Positions 7,680 through 15,374 of a stretch of DNA of 64,000 nucleotides are shown one piece after another (position 1 is the first letter of the stretch; every line of letters begins with the position of its first letter). The notes beneath the pieces are model-generated. The model did no database searches and was not told where the DNA came from. It saw only the letters and a list, made by a program, of their open reading frames with translations. A program made the translations under genes and the position numbers. Source of the DNA: Paenibacillus sp. SY21-1 (GTDB lineage Bacteria > Bacillota > Bacilli > Paenibacillales > Paenibacillaceae); assembly GCF_005222705.1 (NCBI RefSeq), contig NZ_STGF01000031.1:19541-83540 (forward strand). The letters run 5' to 3'.

Positions 7680-8639
7680 TCAGATGTAGCGTGCCAGCAA
7701 GTCCTGTACATAATCCGGCGCTGATTTGGCCAACTGCTCGACTGTATGCAAATACCTTTGAGTCGTGTTGATATGTGAGTGGCCTAATGTTTCTTGAACT
7801 TGCTGCAAAGATGCCCCGTTAAGCAGCGCAAAGGTGGCATTCGTATGGCGCAGCCAGTGCGGAGTCGCTTGTTTCTCAAGCCCGCTCTGCAAGCAAGCGC
7901 TTTTAATAATGCGTTCCACCTGCCGAGGCGTCAGTGCAAATAACCGGGAGTCCTGATTGCTTGGTATTCCTGTTGATTGTGCGTATTCCCCCAGCATGGT
8001 CCATAACACTTTGGGAATTTTGATTTCGCGAATTTTCCCGCCTTTCCCCTTCGTAATGGTAAGCCAGACGGTGGATTCTGAAGCGTCGGCATAAAAATCC
8101 TTCCATTGGACTGAGCAAAGCTCAGAGACCCGCAAACCCAGCAGCAGCAAAGTCAAGCATATCAAATAATCACGCTTATTTTGCGTTTGGAAATAGCTTA
8201 GCAGCCTCCCTGCCTCATTTTTCGTCAAAAAGTGTTTTTTGCTGGTCAAAGGGATTGAAGGCAATCGAACGCTAGTCGTCGGATTATGTTTAAAGATAGC
8301 GATATTAGGGTCGCTCCCCCATTTGTACAAGGATTTTAGCGGAGCGACATTCGCGCAGACGGTCGCCGGAGCAAGCGTCAGCTCAGGGCGGGTCGTGCCT
8401 GGCGTCGACAAATACAACCGATAGGCTTCAATTTCCTTCCATGTAACTGAGTGCAAGCTCCTGTCCCCGATAAAGTGTCGAAAACGGTTAATCGCACGTT
8501 GATAGCCTTTATATGTATGCGGTGAACGGCTTCGGTTAACAAGAAACATCTGTACAATCTGGTCATCGCTCATCTTGCTTTTGTTAGCTGCTTTTATTGC
8601 GGGAAGCTCGTTGTTTTCTTTGTAAGGAATCATTCTCAT
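7680..8639 (-). CDS. Tyrosine recombinase (phage integrase family)
   Basis: 319-residue site-specific recombinase with an N-terminal SAM-like core-binding domain (about 25-115) and a catalytic domain carrying all active-site residues: Arg170 (GLRVSEL), a Lys near 197-202, His261 and Arg264 (HWLRH), His287 (GHSH) and nucleophile Tyr296 (TTQRYLH). The size and short N-terminus resemble XerC/XerD more than large phage integrases. The ATG at 8639 is preceded by GAGGGGG. It is the only minus-strand gene between mcsB and 9750 and sits between perfect 29-bp inverted repeats, so its own flanks are its likely substrate. With only 25 bp between the start codon and the right repeat, its promoter must overlap or lie beyond that repeat; I see no clear one. 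Confidence 0.93.
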   Translation of the reverse strand: MRMIPYKENNELPAIKAANKSKMSDDQIVQMFLVNRSRSPHTYKGYQRAINRFRHFIGDRSLHSVTWKEIEAYRLYLSTPGTTRPELTLAPATVCANVAPLKSLYKWGSDPNIAIFKHNPTTSVRLPSIPLTSKKHFLTKNEAGRLLSYFQTQNKRDYLICLTLLLLGLRVSELCSVQWKDFYADASESTVWLTITKGKGGKIREIKIPKVLWTMLGEYAQSTGIPSNQDSRLFALTPRQVERIIKSACLQSGLEKQATPHWLRHTNATFALLNGASLQQVQETLGHSHINTTQRYLHTVEQLAKSAPDYVQDLLARYI

Positions 8640-8664
8640 GCTGCATTAACCCCCTCTTGTTGTG

Positions 8665-8693
8665 GTCGTATAACTGATATTATGCGACATCCT
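8665..8693 (-). repeat. Right 29-bp inverted repeat / recombination site
   Basis: Exact inverted copy of 7541-7569; identity stops precisely at both ends. The same asymmetric 6-bp spacer lies in the opposite orientation. It is 25 bp upstream of the recombinase start and about 90 bp upstream of the HD-GYP start. Confidence 0.88.
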
Positions 8694-8783
8694 TCGCTAA
8701 GTGCTCTATTTATCGTGTTCGTTGTTGCGAATTGCGGCAACCAAATCAACCCAAGCAGGTAATTCAATCTCAAGGAGAAGAAG

Positions 8784-9416
8784 ATGAGCTTAAGATTCAA
8801 GCAAGCACCTGTGTATTTTTTGCAGAAAACCGATATTGGCAGTTGGATGAAATATTTAATGTACAAGAGTCCGCTTACTTATCAACACTGCGTTCGCGTT
8901 GCGTTGCTGGCGGAAATCGTCGCTCCTTATTTGGATATATCTCAAGAAGAGGCGGGGGATTTTGTACGGGGCTGTTACTTGCATGATCTAGGCAAGGTGA
9001 GGATTGCGAATGCGATTTTACATAAGACTGAGAAGCTGACAAAAAGAGAATGGGAGCTGCTCAAAAGACATCCTGCTCACGGCGAAGAGATTTTGTTGAA
9101 TTACGGCTTGACGCATGTCGGTATCCTGCAAATTGTTCGCTATCACCATGAACGCTTCGACGGCAAGGGATATCCTGACGGGTTGGCCGGTACGAGAATT
9201 CCTTATATGGCTCGCGCTTGCAATGTCCTCGACGCCTTCGACGCCATGCTGAACGACCGCCCTTACAGCTCGTCCAAATCCTTCGAGCAAGTAAGCGAAG
9301 AGATGTATAAGAATCGGAATATGCAGTTTGACGGCGAGATTGTAGACAAGCTGCTGGCTATTTCGAGCGAAGAGATGGATCGCTACAGAGGCATTCATCC
9401 GTATCAGAGCCAATAG
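8784..9416 (+). CDS. HD-GYP domain protein, probable cyclic-di-GMP phosphodiesterase
   Basis: 210-residue single-domain protein. The metal-binding HD pair is His67-Asp68 (YLHDLGKV), followed by HHE (121-123) and the diagnostic GYP (129-131, in DGKGYPDGL). Proteins with these motifs hydrolyse cyclic di-GMP. No sensor or receiver domain is attached, so activity may be set by expression level. AAGGAG at 8772 supports the ATG at 8784. Only weak promoter-like sequences lie just upstream (for example GCGACA-17-TATTTA), which makes the adjacent invertible segment a plausible source of transcription. The substrate is inferred. Confidence 0.88.
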   Translation: MSLRFKQAPVYFLQKTDIGSWMKYLMYKSPLTYQHCVRVALLAEIVAPYLDISQEEAGDFVRGCYLHDLGKVRIANAILHKTEKLTKREWELLKRHPAHGEEILLNYGLTHVGILQIVRYHHERFDGKGYPDGLAGTRIPYMARACNVLDAFDAMLNDRPYSSSKSFEQVSEEMYKNRNMQFDGEIVDKLLAISSEEMDRYRGIHPYQSQ

Positions 9417-9489
9417 CCGATCAAATCCTCTCGTCGACCTTCAGCACGCCAAGGGAGTCGTTGGGACGGCGAATATGCGCAATCAATAA

Positions 9490-9529
9490 AAAAACGGTAT
9501 TGTCCAGCGCGCTGGATAATACCGTTTTT
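9490..9529 (+). terminator. Strong, probably bidirectional terminator after the HD-GYP gene
   Basis: A 15-16-bp nearly perfect stem (AACGGTATTGTCCAGC with its complement) is flanked by a run of A on the left and T5 on the right. It could stop transcripts from both sides. Confidence 0.9.
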
Positions 9530-9740
9530 GTTGAAAATATAAGAATTCATAAGCTGTCCACTTATACACGGCTTATATTTCGATGCGAAACGGTAGCTTT
9601 GCAGCCGAAGAACGGCGATAGCCGTTTGCGTTTGATATATAAGACTCGAATTCCCAACAGAGGTCCGTCTTACACACACTTGCGTGAAACGAGCTTTTGC
9701 CGTGACATAGGCGGTGAGGCTTGCATGTGGCCAAACGGGT
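9530..9740 (+). repeat. Dispersed intergenic repeat, copy B (two units)
   Basis: Follows directly on the T-run of the terminator. Unit 1 shows CATAAGCT...CTTATA, GCGAAACG (9585-9592), the hairpin ACGGCG-ATA-GCCGT (9612-9625) and ATATAAGACT; this aligns closely with copy A. Unit 2 (about 9682-9730) repeats GTGAAACGAGCTTTTGCCG. It lies between convergent genes, so here it is not a 5' leader. The gap 9417-9750 holds nothing else I can support. Confidence 0.65.
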
Positions 9741-9750
9741 AAAGCCGAAC

Positions 9751-10146
9751 TCAGGTTAAATTAAACAGTCCTAGCGTCGAGCATTTGTTGGATTCCTCTG
9801 CGATGACCTCATCCAGCTTAATGTCCAGATGATTGCATAGTGCAGTCATGTAAAACAGATTGCGTCCCAGCTCAGCCTTCATCGCATCGCGGCATGGCTC
9901 GCAAACATCGCCGGTGAGATGACTCTGCAGGGTTTCCTTCGCATCCTCCAAGTTAGATTCCTTGATATATTGCTGCTTGCGGGCATTTAGTTCGATACAG
10001 CCGCAGTCCGTAACGGCTTTCGTTACAGCGCGATTAACGGCGGCGCCGGATTGGCCAAACTTGGACATGACGTCCAGCAGACTGCGGTGCCTAAGCAGCA
10101 ATTCGGATACCTGCTGCTGAAATTGATTCAACGTAGGAGCGCTCAT
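9751..10146 (-). CDS. Conserved protein of unknown function (DUF1573-type annotation in Paenibacillus)
   Basis: 131-residue soluble helical protein on the minus strand. It resembles Paenibacillus proteins that I recall being annotated with DUF1573; I am not certain of the family. Cys residues occur as CGC (about 48-50) and CEPC (about 82-85). The C-terminal stretch LFYMTALCNHLDIKLDEVIAEE is reminiscent of MazG-like nucleotide pyrophosphohydrolases. A good minus-strand promoter lies about 50 bp upstream and GAGGTG precedes the ATG. I do not assign a function. Confidence 0.75.
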   Translation of the reverse strand: MSAPTLNQFQQQVSELLLRHRSLLDVMSKFGQSGAAVNRAVTKAVTDCGCIELNARKQQYIKESNLEDAKETLQSHLTGDVCEPCRDAMKAELGRNLFYMTALCNHLDIKLDEVIAEESNKCSTLGLFNLT

Positions 10147-10193
10147 CGGTTACACCTCTTTCATCCATCTCGTATGAAGTAGTCTCACCTCCC

Positions 10194-10222
10194 ATTATAA
10201 GCCTCGTGCCGGGTGTTTTCAA
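10194..10222 (-). promoter_or_regulatory. Sigma-A promoter for the minus-strand DUF gene
   Basis: On the minus strand TTGAAA (10217-10222), a 17-nt spacer and TATAAT (10194-10199). Confidence 0.75.
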
Positions 10223-10321
10223 AATGTGAATTATGAGAAATTGCAAATGTTTGGATTTCCAGTCTCGTGGAGGGTTAGCCTGGACATTATTGGTTCATAA
10301 TTGTAATGGAGGTGAGCCGTA

Positions 10322-11419
10322 ATGGTAAGAAGGATTATTCAAATCATGGGATTGATAGGCGGCGCGATAGGCGGCGGACAAGTATACGGATGGATGAATG
10401 GAGCGGTGTCGTGGTCAGGCTCTTCGCTTGGCTTGCTGCAGAAATCCGGCACTTATTACATGAATGTGGCAATTGGCGCGGCTTTTGGCTTGATCGTTGC
10501 AACGATGCTTGCGGGCAAGATCATTCAGTTTATGCAGGAAGGTGTAGCTAAAACGGCAGCGCTGCCGCTGCGTCAGCTGTTCGCTGGAGCCGGCGGTCTG
10601 CTGGCCGGTTTGCTGCTTGCGGTGCTGCTGTATCCGTCCGTTGCCGAGCTGCCGGGCATAGGAGCCCTTTTGCCGGCTGTAATGATGCTGCTATTCGGTT
10701 ACGCGGGCATGCAAATCGGTCTGCATAAGCAGGAGGAGCTGGCAAGCGGACTTGCGGCTGTTCTGGAAGCGAGGCGAGCGGTGCCTGAGGATCAAGACTC
10801 GCGGGGCTATGAGGAGCACAAGATACTGGATACGAGCGTCATTATAGACGGGCGGATCGCCGATATTTGTAAAACAGGCTTTATCGAGGGGACGCTTGTC
10901 ATTCCGGAATTCGTGCTGGAGGAGCTGCAGCATATCGCGGATTCCTCCGATCTTCTGAAACGGAACAGGGGCCGGCGGGGGCTTGACATTCTGAACAAGA
11001 TTCAGAAAGAGCTGGATGTGAAGGTACTGATATACGAGGGCGACTTTGAAGAAATCGGCGAGGTCGACAGCAAGCTGGTGAAGCTGGCAAAGGCGCTGCA
11101 CGGGAAAGTCGTGACGAACGATTTCAACCTGAACAAGGTGTGCGAGCTTCAAGGCGTATCGGTGCTGAACATCAACGATTTGGCCAATGCGGTCAAGCCG
11201 GTTGTGCTGCCCGGAGAGGAAATTGTCGTGCAGGTGATCAAGGACGGCAAGGAGCATGGGCAAGGCGTCGCTTATTTGGATGACGGCACGATGATCGTCG
11301 TAGAGGGCGGCAGAGAGTATATCGGCACGACGATGGAGGTATTGGTAACCAGCGTGCTGCAGACCTCTGCAGGCCGAATGATATTCGCCAAGCCCAAGCT
11401 GTTGGAAAAAGCGCTGTAA
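10322..11419 (+). CDS. yacL: PIN/TRAM domain membrane protein YacL
   Basis: 365-residue protein with four predicted membrane spans (about 1-135), a PIN nuclease domain (from about 160, LDTSVIIDGRIADICKTGF, with acidic residues of the PIN site) and a C-terminal TRAM RNA-binding domain (about 300-360). It is the standard gene between disA and ispD in Bacillus, so its position supports the call. Its physiological substrate is not established. GGAGGTGAG precedes the ATG. Confidence 0.93.
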   Translation: MVRRIIQIMGLIGGAIGGGQVYGWMNGAVSWSGSSLGLLQKSGTYYMNVAIGAAFGLIVATMLAGKIIQFMQEGVAKTAALPLRQLFAGAGGLLAGLLLAVLLYPSVAELPGIGALLPAVMMLLFGYAGMQIGLHKQEELASGLAAVLEARRAVPEDQDSRGYEEHKILDTSVIIDGRIADICKTGFIEGTLVIPEFVLEELQHIADSSDLLKRNRGRRGLDILNKIQKELDVKVLIYEGDFEEIGEVDSKLVKLAKALHGKVVTNDFNLNKVCELQGVSVLNINDLANAVKPVVLPGEEIVVQVIKDGKEHGQGVAYLDDGTMIVVEGGREYIGTTMEVLVTSVLQTSAGRMIFAKPKLLEKAL

Positions 11420-11468
11420 CAAGGTATGATAGACATATTGTATCTAACAGCGTGAGGCAGGTTGAAGC

Positions 11469-12179
11469 ATGGGAGCGAAATGGGGAGTCGTCATAGTGGC
11501 GGCAGGACGCGGAACGCGTATGGGAACGAAGGAAAGCAAGCAGTATTTGCAACTTGCGGACAAGCCGATTCTTGTTCATACGCTGGAGCTGTTTCAGTCG
11601 TTGGACGAGGTAGAGCAAATGGTGCTCGTTGTCGGCGAAGCCGACGTGGAACGTTGTCGCGCATGGGGCGAGCAGTACAGCATAACGAAGCTGATTGCCG
11701 TTGCGGAAGGCGGACGGGAACGGCAGGATTCGGTACTGTGCGGGCTCAAGCGGCTGTCGACGGATTGGGTGATGGTGCATGACGGCGTTCGTCCGCTGGT
11801 TACAGCCGCTGAGGTGCGCGTCTGCTGCGCGGCCGCTGTCCGCAGCGGCGCCGCTGTGCTGGCCGTGCCGGTGAAGGATACCATCAAGCAAGTCAGCGAG
11901 GCAGGCGTCATCACCGCCACGCCTGACCGCCGAAGCTTGTGGGCGATACAAACGCCGCAGGCTTTTCGGCGCGTCCTGCTGCTGGAGGCGCATGAGCAAG
12001 CTGCAGCAGAGGGCTTCGTCGGCACAGACGATGCGATGGTCGTCGAGCGGCTGGGCGCCCCGGTCGTCGTGGCCGAAGGCGGATACACGAACATTAAAAT
12101 TACGACGCCCGAGGATTTGCCGTATGCGGAGTTTTTGCTTGCGCAGCGTCGGGCAGCTTTAAGAGAAGGGGAGAGGTGA
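11469..12179 (+). CDS. ispD: 2-C-methyl-D-erythritol 4-phosphate cytidylyltransferase
   Basis: 236-residue enzyme of the MEP pathway that couples CTP to methylerythritol phosphate. The nucleotide-binding N-terminus shows the expected glycine-rich AAGRGTRMG (about 12-20). Also visible are VHDGVRPL and, near the C-terminus, NIKITTPEDL, all typical of IspD. It is followed after 6 nt by ispF, the enzyme two steps later, so the two are co-transcribed. Confidence 0.96.
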   Translation: MGAKWGVVIVAAGRGTRMGTKESKQYLQLADKPILVHTLELFQSLDEVEQMVLVVGEADVERCRAWGEQYSITKLIAVAEGGRERQDSVLCGLKRLSTDWVMVHDGVRPLVTAAEVRVCCAAAVRSGAAVLAVPVKDTIKQVSEAGVITATPDRRSLWAIQTPQAFRRVLLLEAHEQAAAEGFVGTDDAMVVERLGAPVVVAEGGYTNIKITTPEDLPYAEFLLAQRRAALREGER

Positions 12180-12185
12180 ACGTAA

Positions 12186-12668
12186 ATGATTCGCGTAGGA
12201 CAAGGCTTTGACGTGCATCAGCTGGTGGAAGGACGTCCGTGTATTATCGGCGGGGTAACCATTCCTTATGAAAAGGGCTTGCTTGGCCATTCCGATGCGG
12301 ACGTGCTGCTGCATGCGATTACGGATGCGGTGCTTGGCGCGCTGGCGCTTGGGGATATTGGCAAGCATTTTCCGGACACGGATGCCGCTTACAAGGACGC
12401 CGACAGCGTGAAGCTGCTTGAGGATGTATGGAAGCTGATCCGCGAGCGCGGTTATCGGCTCGGCAACGTCGATGCGACGATTATTGCGCAGCGGCCCAAG
12501 ATGCTGCCGTATATTCCGCAAATGGCTGAGGTAATTGCACGGTCGCTGGAGGCGGACGTCTCGCAGGTCAATGTCAAGGCGACCACGACGGAGCAGCTTG
12601 GCTTCACGGGGAGAGGCGAAGGAATTGCCGCGCAAGCGGTTGTTTGTCTAATCAAGGATGTGCTATGA
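12186..12668 (+). CDS. ispF: 2-C-methyl-D-erythritol 2,4-cyclodiphosphate synthase
   Basis: 160-residue trimeric zinc enzyme of the MEP isoprenoid pathway. Metal-ligand motif GQGFDVHQL (Asp and His around 8-10), then LLGHSDADVLLHAITDA and the C-terminal KATTTEQLGFTGRGEGIAAQA are all family signatures. Length is typical. It begins 6 nt after ispD. Confidence 0.97.
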   Translation: MIRVGQGFDVHQLVEGRPCIIGGVTIPYEKGLLGHSDADVLLHAITDAVLGALALGDIGKHFPDTDAAYKDADSVKLLEDVWKLIRERGYRLGNVDATIIAQRPKMLPYIPQMAEVIARSLEADVSQVNVKATTTEQLGFTGRGEGIAAQAVVCLIKDVL

Positions 12669-12701
12669 TCGTTTTCAATTAAGATGGGGAGGCAGCGAGT
12701 T

Positions 12702-14165
12702 ATGACTACGGAAGTACGCGTTCGTTACGCTCCGTCGCCGACGGGGCATTTACATATCGGCAATGCCAGAACGGCATTATTCAATTATTTGTTTGCAAGA
12801 AATCTAGGCGGCAAGTTCATTATTCGCATTGAAGACACGGACGTGAAGCGCAACGTGGCCGGCGGCGAAGAGAGCCAGCTGAAATATTTGAAGTGGCTCG
12901 GCATGGATTGGGATGAGAGCATTGATATCGGAGGCGGCTATGGCCCCTATCGACAGACGGAGCGTCTGGAGCTGTACAGCACCTACTGGCAGGAGCTGCT
13001 TGATCGCGGGCTCGCTTACCGCTGCTACTGTACGGAGGAGGAGCTGGAGCGCGAGCGCGAGGAGCAGACGGCGCGCGGCGAAACGCCGCGATATTCCGGC
13101 TTGCATCGCAATCTGACCGAGGAGCAGCGTCAGGCTTATGAGGCCGAAGGGCGCATCCCGAGCATCCGGTTCCGCGTGCCTGAGGGCCGCACTTATACGT
13201 TTGACGATATTGTCAAAGGCTCCATCAGCTTCGACACGACGGAAATGGGCGATTTCGTCATTGTAAAGAAGGACGGGATTCCGACCTATAACTTTGCGGT
13301 GGCGCTTGACGATCATTTAATGAAGATCAGCCACGTCCTGCGGGGAGAGGACCATATTTCCAATACGCCCCGCCAGCTTATGATCTACGAAGCCTTTGAC
13401 TGGGAGCCGCCGCAGTTCGGCCATATGACGCTGATCGTGAACGAGCAGCGCAAAAAGCTGAGCAAGCGCGACGAGTCGATCATTCAGTTTATTTCGCAGT
13501 ATGACGATTTGGGCTACTTGCCTGAAGCGATGTTTAATTTTATCGCGCTGCTAGGCTGGTCGCCTGAGGGTGAGCAGGAGGTGTTCAACCGCGAAGAGCT
13601 GGTGCAGGCCTTCAACGCTGCGCGCCTGAGCAAAAGCCCTGCCGTATTCGATACGCAGAAGCTTAGCTGGATGAATAACGAATATTTGAAAAAAGCGGAG
13701 CTTCCGCGCCTGGTGGATCTGTGTATCCCTTACTTGCAAAAGGAGGGCCGCATATCCCCCGAGCTTGATGCTGAGGGGCGTGCGTGGGTGACTGATCTTG
13801 TGGCGCTTCATCAGGACAAGCTGCGTTACGCTGCGGAAATCGTGCCGATGACAGAGCTGTTCTTCCGCGATACGGTTGCCGACGAAGAAGAGGCGGCTAC
13901 CGTGCTGGCTGAGGAGCAGGTGCCGACTGTGCTGCGCGCTTTTCTCGATTTGCTTCAGGCCGGCGACATTCCGTTTACAACGGACGGAATCAAGGAAATG
14001 ATCAAATCGGTGCAGAAGTCGACCGGCTTCAAGGGCAAGCAGCTGTTCATGCCGATTCGCGCAGCGCTGACTGGTCAAACGCACGGACCGGACTTGAATC
14101 AATCCATCGCCCTGCTTGGCAAAGACAAGGTTGCGGAGCGCCTGAACGGCAGGCTTCAGGGCTAG
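12702..14165 (+). CDS. gltX: Glutamyl-tRNA synthetase
   Basis: 487-residue class I synthetase that charges tRNA-Glu and probably also tRNA-Gln, for later amidation. Signature sequences are HIGN in SPTGHLHIGNARTAL near the N-terminus and KLSKR in NEQRKKLSKRDES. The start at 12702 is chosen because GGGGAGG (12686-12692) lies at ideal distance; an in-frame ATG at 12684 overlaps that site. Length agrees with bacterial GltX. Confidence 0.97.
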   Translation: MTTEVRVRYAPSPTGHLHIGNARTALFNYLFARNLGGKFIIRIEDTDVKRNVAGGEESQLKYLKWLGMDWDESIDIGGGYGPYRQTERLELYSTYWQELLDRGLAYRCYCTEEELEREREEQTARGETPRYSGLHRNLTEEQRQAYEAEGRIPSIRFRVPEGRTYTFDDIVKGSISFDTTEMGDFVIVKKDGIPTYNFAVALDDHLMKISHVLRGEDHISNTPRQLMIYEAFDWEPPQFGHMTLIVNEQRKKLSKRDESIIQFISQYDDLGYLPEAMFNFIALLGWSPEGEQEVFNREELVQAFNAARLSKSPAVFDTQKLSWMNNEYLKKAELPRLVDLCIPYLQKEGRISPELDAEGRAWVTDLVALHQDKLRYAAEIVPMTELFFRDTVADEEEAATVLAEEQVPTVLRAFLDLLQAGDIPFTTDGIKEMIKSVQKSTGFKGKQLFMPIRAALTGQTHGPDLNQSIALLGKDKVAERLNGRLQG

Positions 14166-14194
14166 GTCGAGCCTGGCGGCTGCATAGAAGACTC

Positions 14195-14223
14195 TTGTCA
14201 CCTTTTTGATGATTAGGTATACT
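14195..14223 (+). promoter_or_regulatory. Sigma-A promoter for the cysE-cysS T-box transcript
   Basis: TTGTCA (14195-14200), a 17-nt spacer and TATACT (14218-14223). Transcription should start near 14230, at the beginning of the T-box leader. Confidence 0.8.
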
Positions 14224-14229
14224 ATGTCT

Positions 14230-14637
14230 ATTAACGATAAGATAAGAAAAGTGAACGGCCATGAACGGGAAAAGTACATTTGTGTGCGGATCTGCAGAGA
14301 GGACAACCGTCATTCAGATCAGCGCTGGCTTGCGCAAGCATGCCGCGTGATAGGAGTGGGGCTGCAAGTTGTCCGGTTCGATCGAATGGAAAATGCACCC
14401 GGGAGCTTTGCTCCGAGCCGCGCTTGGCAGCAGGGACGATAAGGATGAATGGGGCATGCCCTATCCTATCCAGTCGGAACAGAAGGCAAGCCGGGGTAGG
14501 CAGCAACGAGCGTCCGCGTTAAGGACGATGAGATGAACAGCCAGGCGAGGTCTCGCCTCAAACGGGCTTGTTCAAGCAGAGTGGGACCGCGCGACCATAC
14601 GCCTCTGCAGCACAGGATGCTGCAGAGGCTTTTTTAT
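14230..14637 (+). promoter_or_regulatory. T-box leader, cysteine specific, controlling cysE-cysS
   Basis: The leader senses uncharged tRNA. Stem I is visible: CGGG / CCCG lower stem, AGTA on the 5' side (14273-14276), GAGAGGACAACC pairing with GTTGTCC, and a candidate specifier codon TGC (Cys) at 14394-14396 directly before the lower stem. The T-box AGAGTGGGACCGCG (14578-14591) is a variant of AGGGTGGNACCGCG. The terminator stem GCCTCTGCAGCA / TGCTGCAGAGGC (14601-14629) is followed by T6. Uncharged tRNA-Cys would favour the antiterminator and allow expression. Confidence 0.88.
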
Positions 14638-14711
14638 ATGCATGGCATCAATAAGCGCTTCGTTTTTGTGGAATATTTTTATACAGAGTGTGTGGAAAAG
14701 GAGTCCTGTCT

Positions 14712-15374
14712 ATGTTTCGCCATTTTCGCTCGGACATTCAGGCTGTATTCGAGAATGATCCGGCTGCCCGCAGCCGTTTCGAGGTAGTGTTCACCTATTC
14801 CGGCCTGCATGCGATATGGGCGCACCGAATTGCTCATTATCTGTATCGCAAGAGCTGGTACACTTCGGCTCGCATTGTCTCGCAAGTAAGCCGCTTCATG
14901 ACTGGCATTGAAATTCATCCAGGCGCCCGTATCGGGGACCGGCTGTTCATCGATCACGGGATGGGCGTGGTGATTGGGGAAACCTGTGAAATCGGCGACG
15001 ATGTAGTCATTTATCAAGGTGTAACATTGGGCGGCACGGGCAAGGAAAAAGGGAAACGCCATCCGACGATCGGCAATAATGTCGTTATCGGCTCGGGGGC
15101 GAAGGTGCTGGGGTCGTTCAGCATTGGCGACTTCTCAAACATCGGTTCCAATGCGGTCGTCCTGCGCGAGGTGCCTATGAATTGTACGGTCGTCGGAAAT
15201 CCGGGCCGTGTCGTTAAACGCGACGGCCAGCGTGTCGGGGATCGGCTTGATCATACGCAGCTGCCCGATCCGGTAATCGAAATGTTCCGTACGATGCAGA
15301 AGGAAATCGATGAATTAAAAGCCGAGCTGCGTGAAGCTCGCGAGCCTATGGTTGGAGGGGAACGACGAAAATGA
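14712..15374 (+). CDS. cysE: Serine O-acetyltransferase
   Basis: 220-residue enzyme making O-acetylserine, the first committed step of cysteine synthesis. An N-terminal helical domain is followed by left-handed beta-helix hexapeptide repeats (IEIHPGARIGDRLFIDHG, VVIGETCEIGDDV) and the C-terminal GNPGRVV. The ATG at 14712 has AAGGAG upstream; an in-frame start at 14688 lacks one. The stop overlaps cysS by 4 nt. The T-box upstream ties expression to cysteine supply. Confidence 0.96.
   Translation: MFRHFRSDIQAVFENDPAARSRFEVVFTYSGLHAIWAHRIAHYLYRKSWYTSARIVSQVSRFMTGIEIHPGARIGDRLFIDHGMGVVIGETCEIGDDVVIYQGVTLGGTGKEKGKRHPTIGNNVVIGSGAKVLGSFSIGDFSNIGSNAVVLREVPMNCTVVGNPGRVVKRDGQRVGDRLDHTQLPDPVIEMFRTMQKEIDELKAELREAREPMVGGERRK

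Larger units (their letters stand above)
7541..8693. mobile_element. Predicted invertible segment carrying its own tyrosine recombinase
   Basis: 1153 bp bounded by perfect 29-bp inverted repeats, each with an 11-6-11 recombinase-site layout. The only gene inside is the recombinase, and an outward promoter lies between its stop and the left repeat. Inverted sites with asymmetric spacers predict inversion rather than excision. No target-site duplication or transposase is seen, and in Bacillus the neighbourhood is simply disA-yacL, so the segment looks acquired. Confidence 0.72.
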
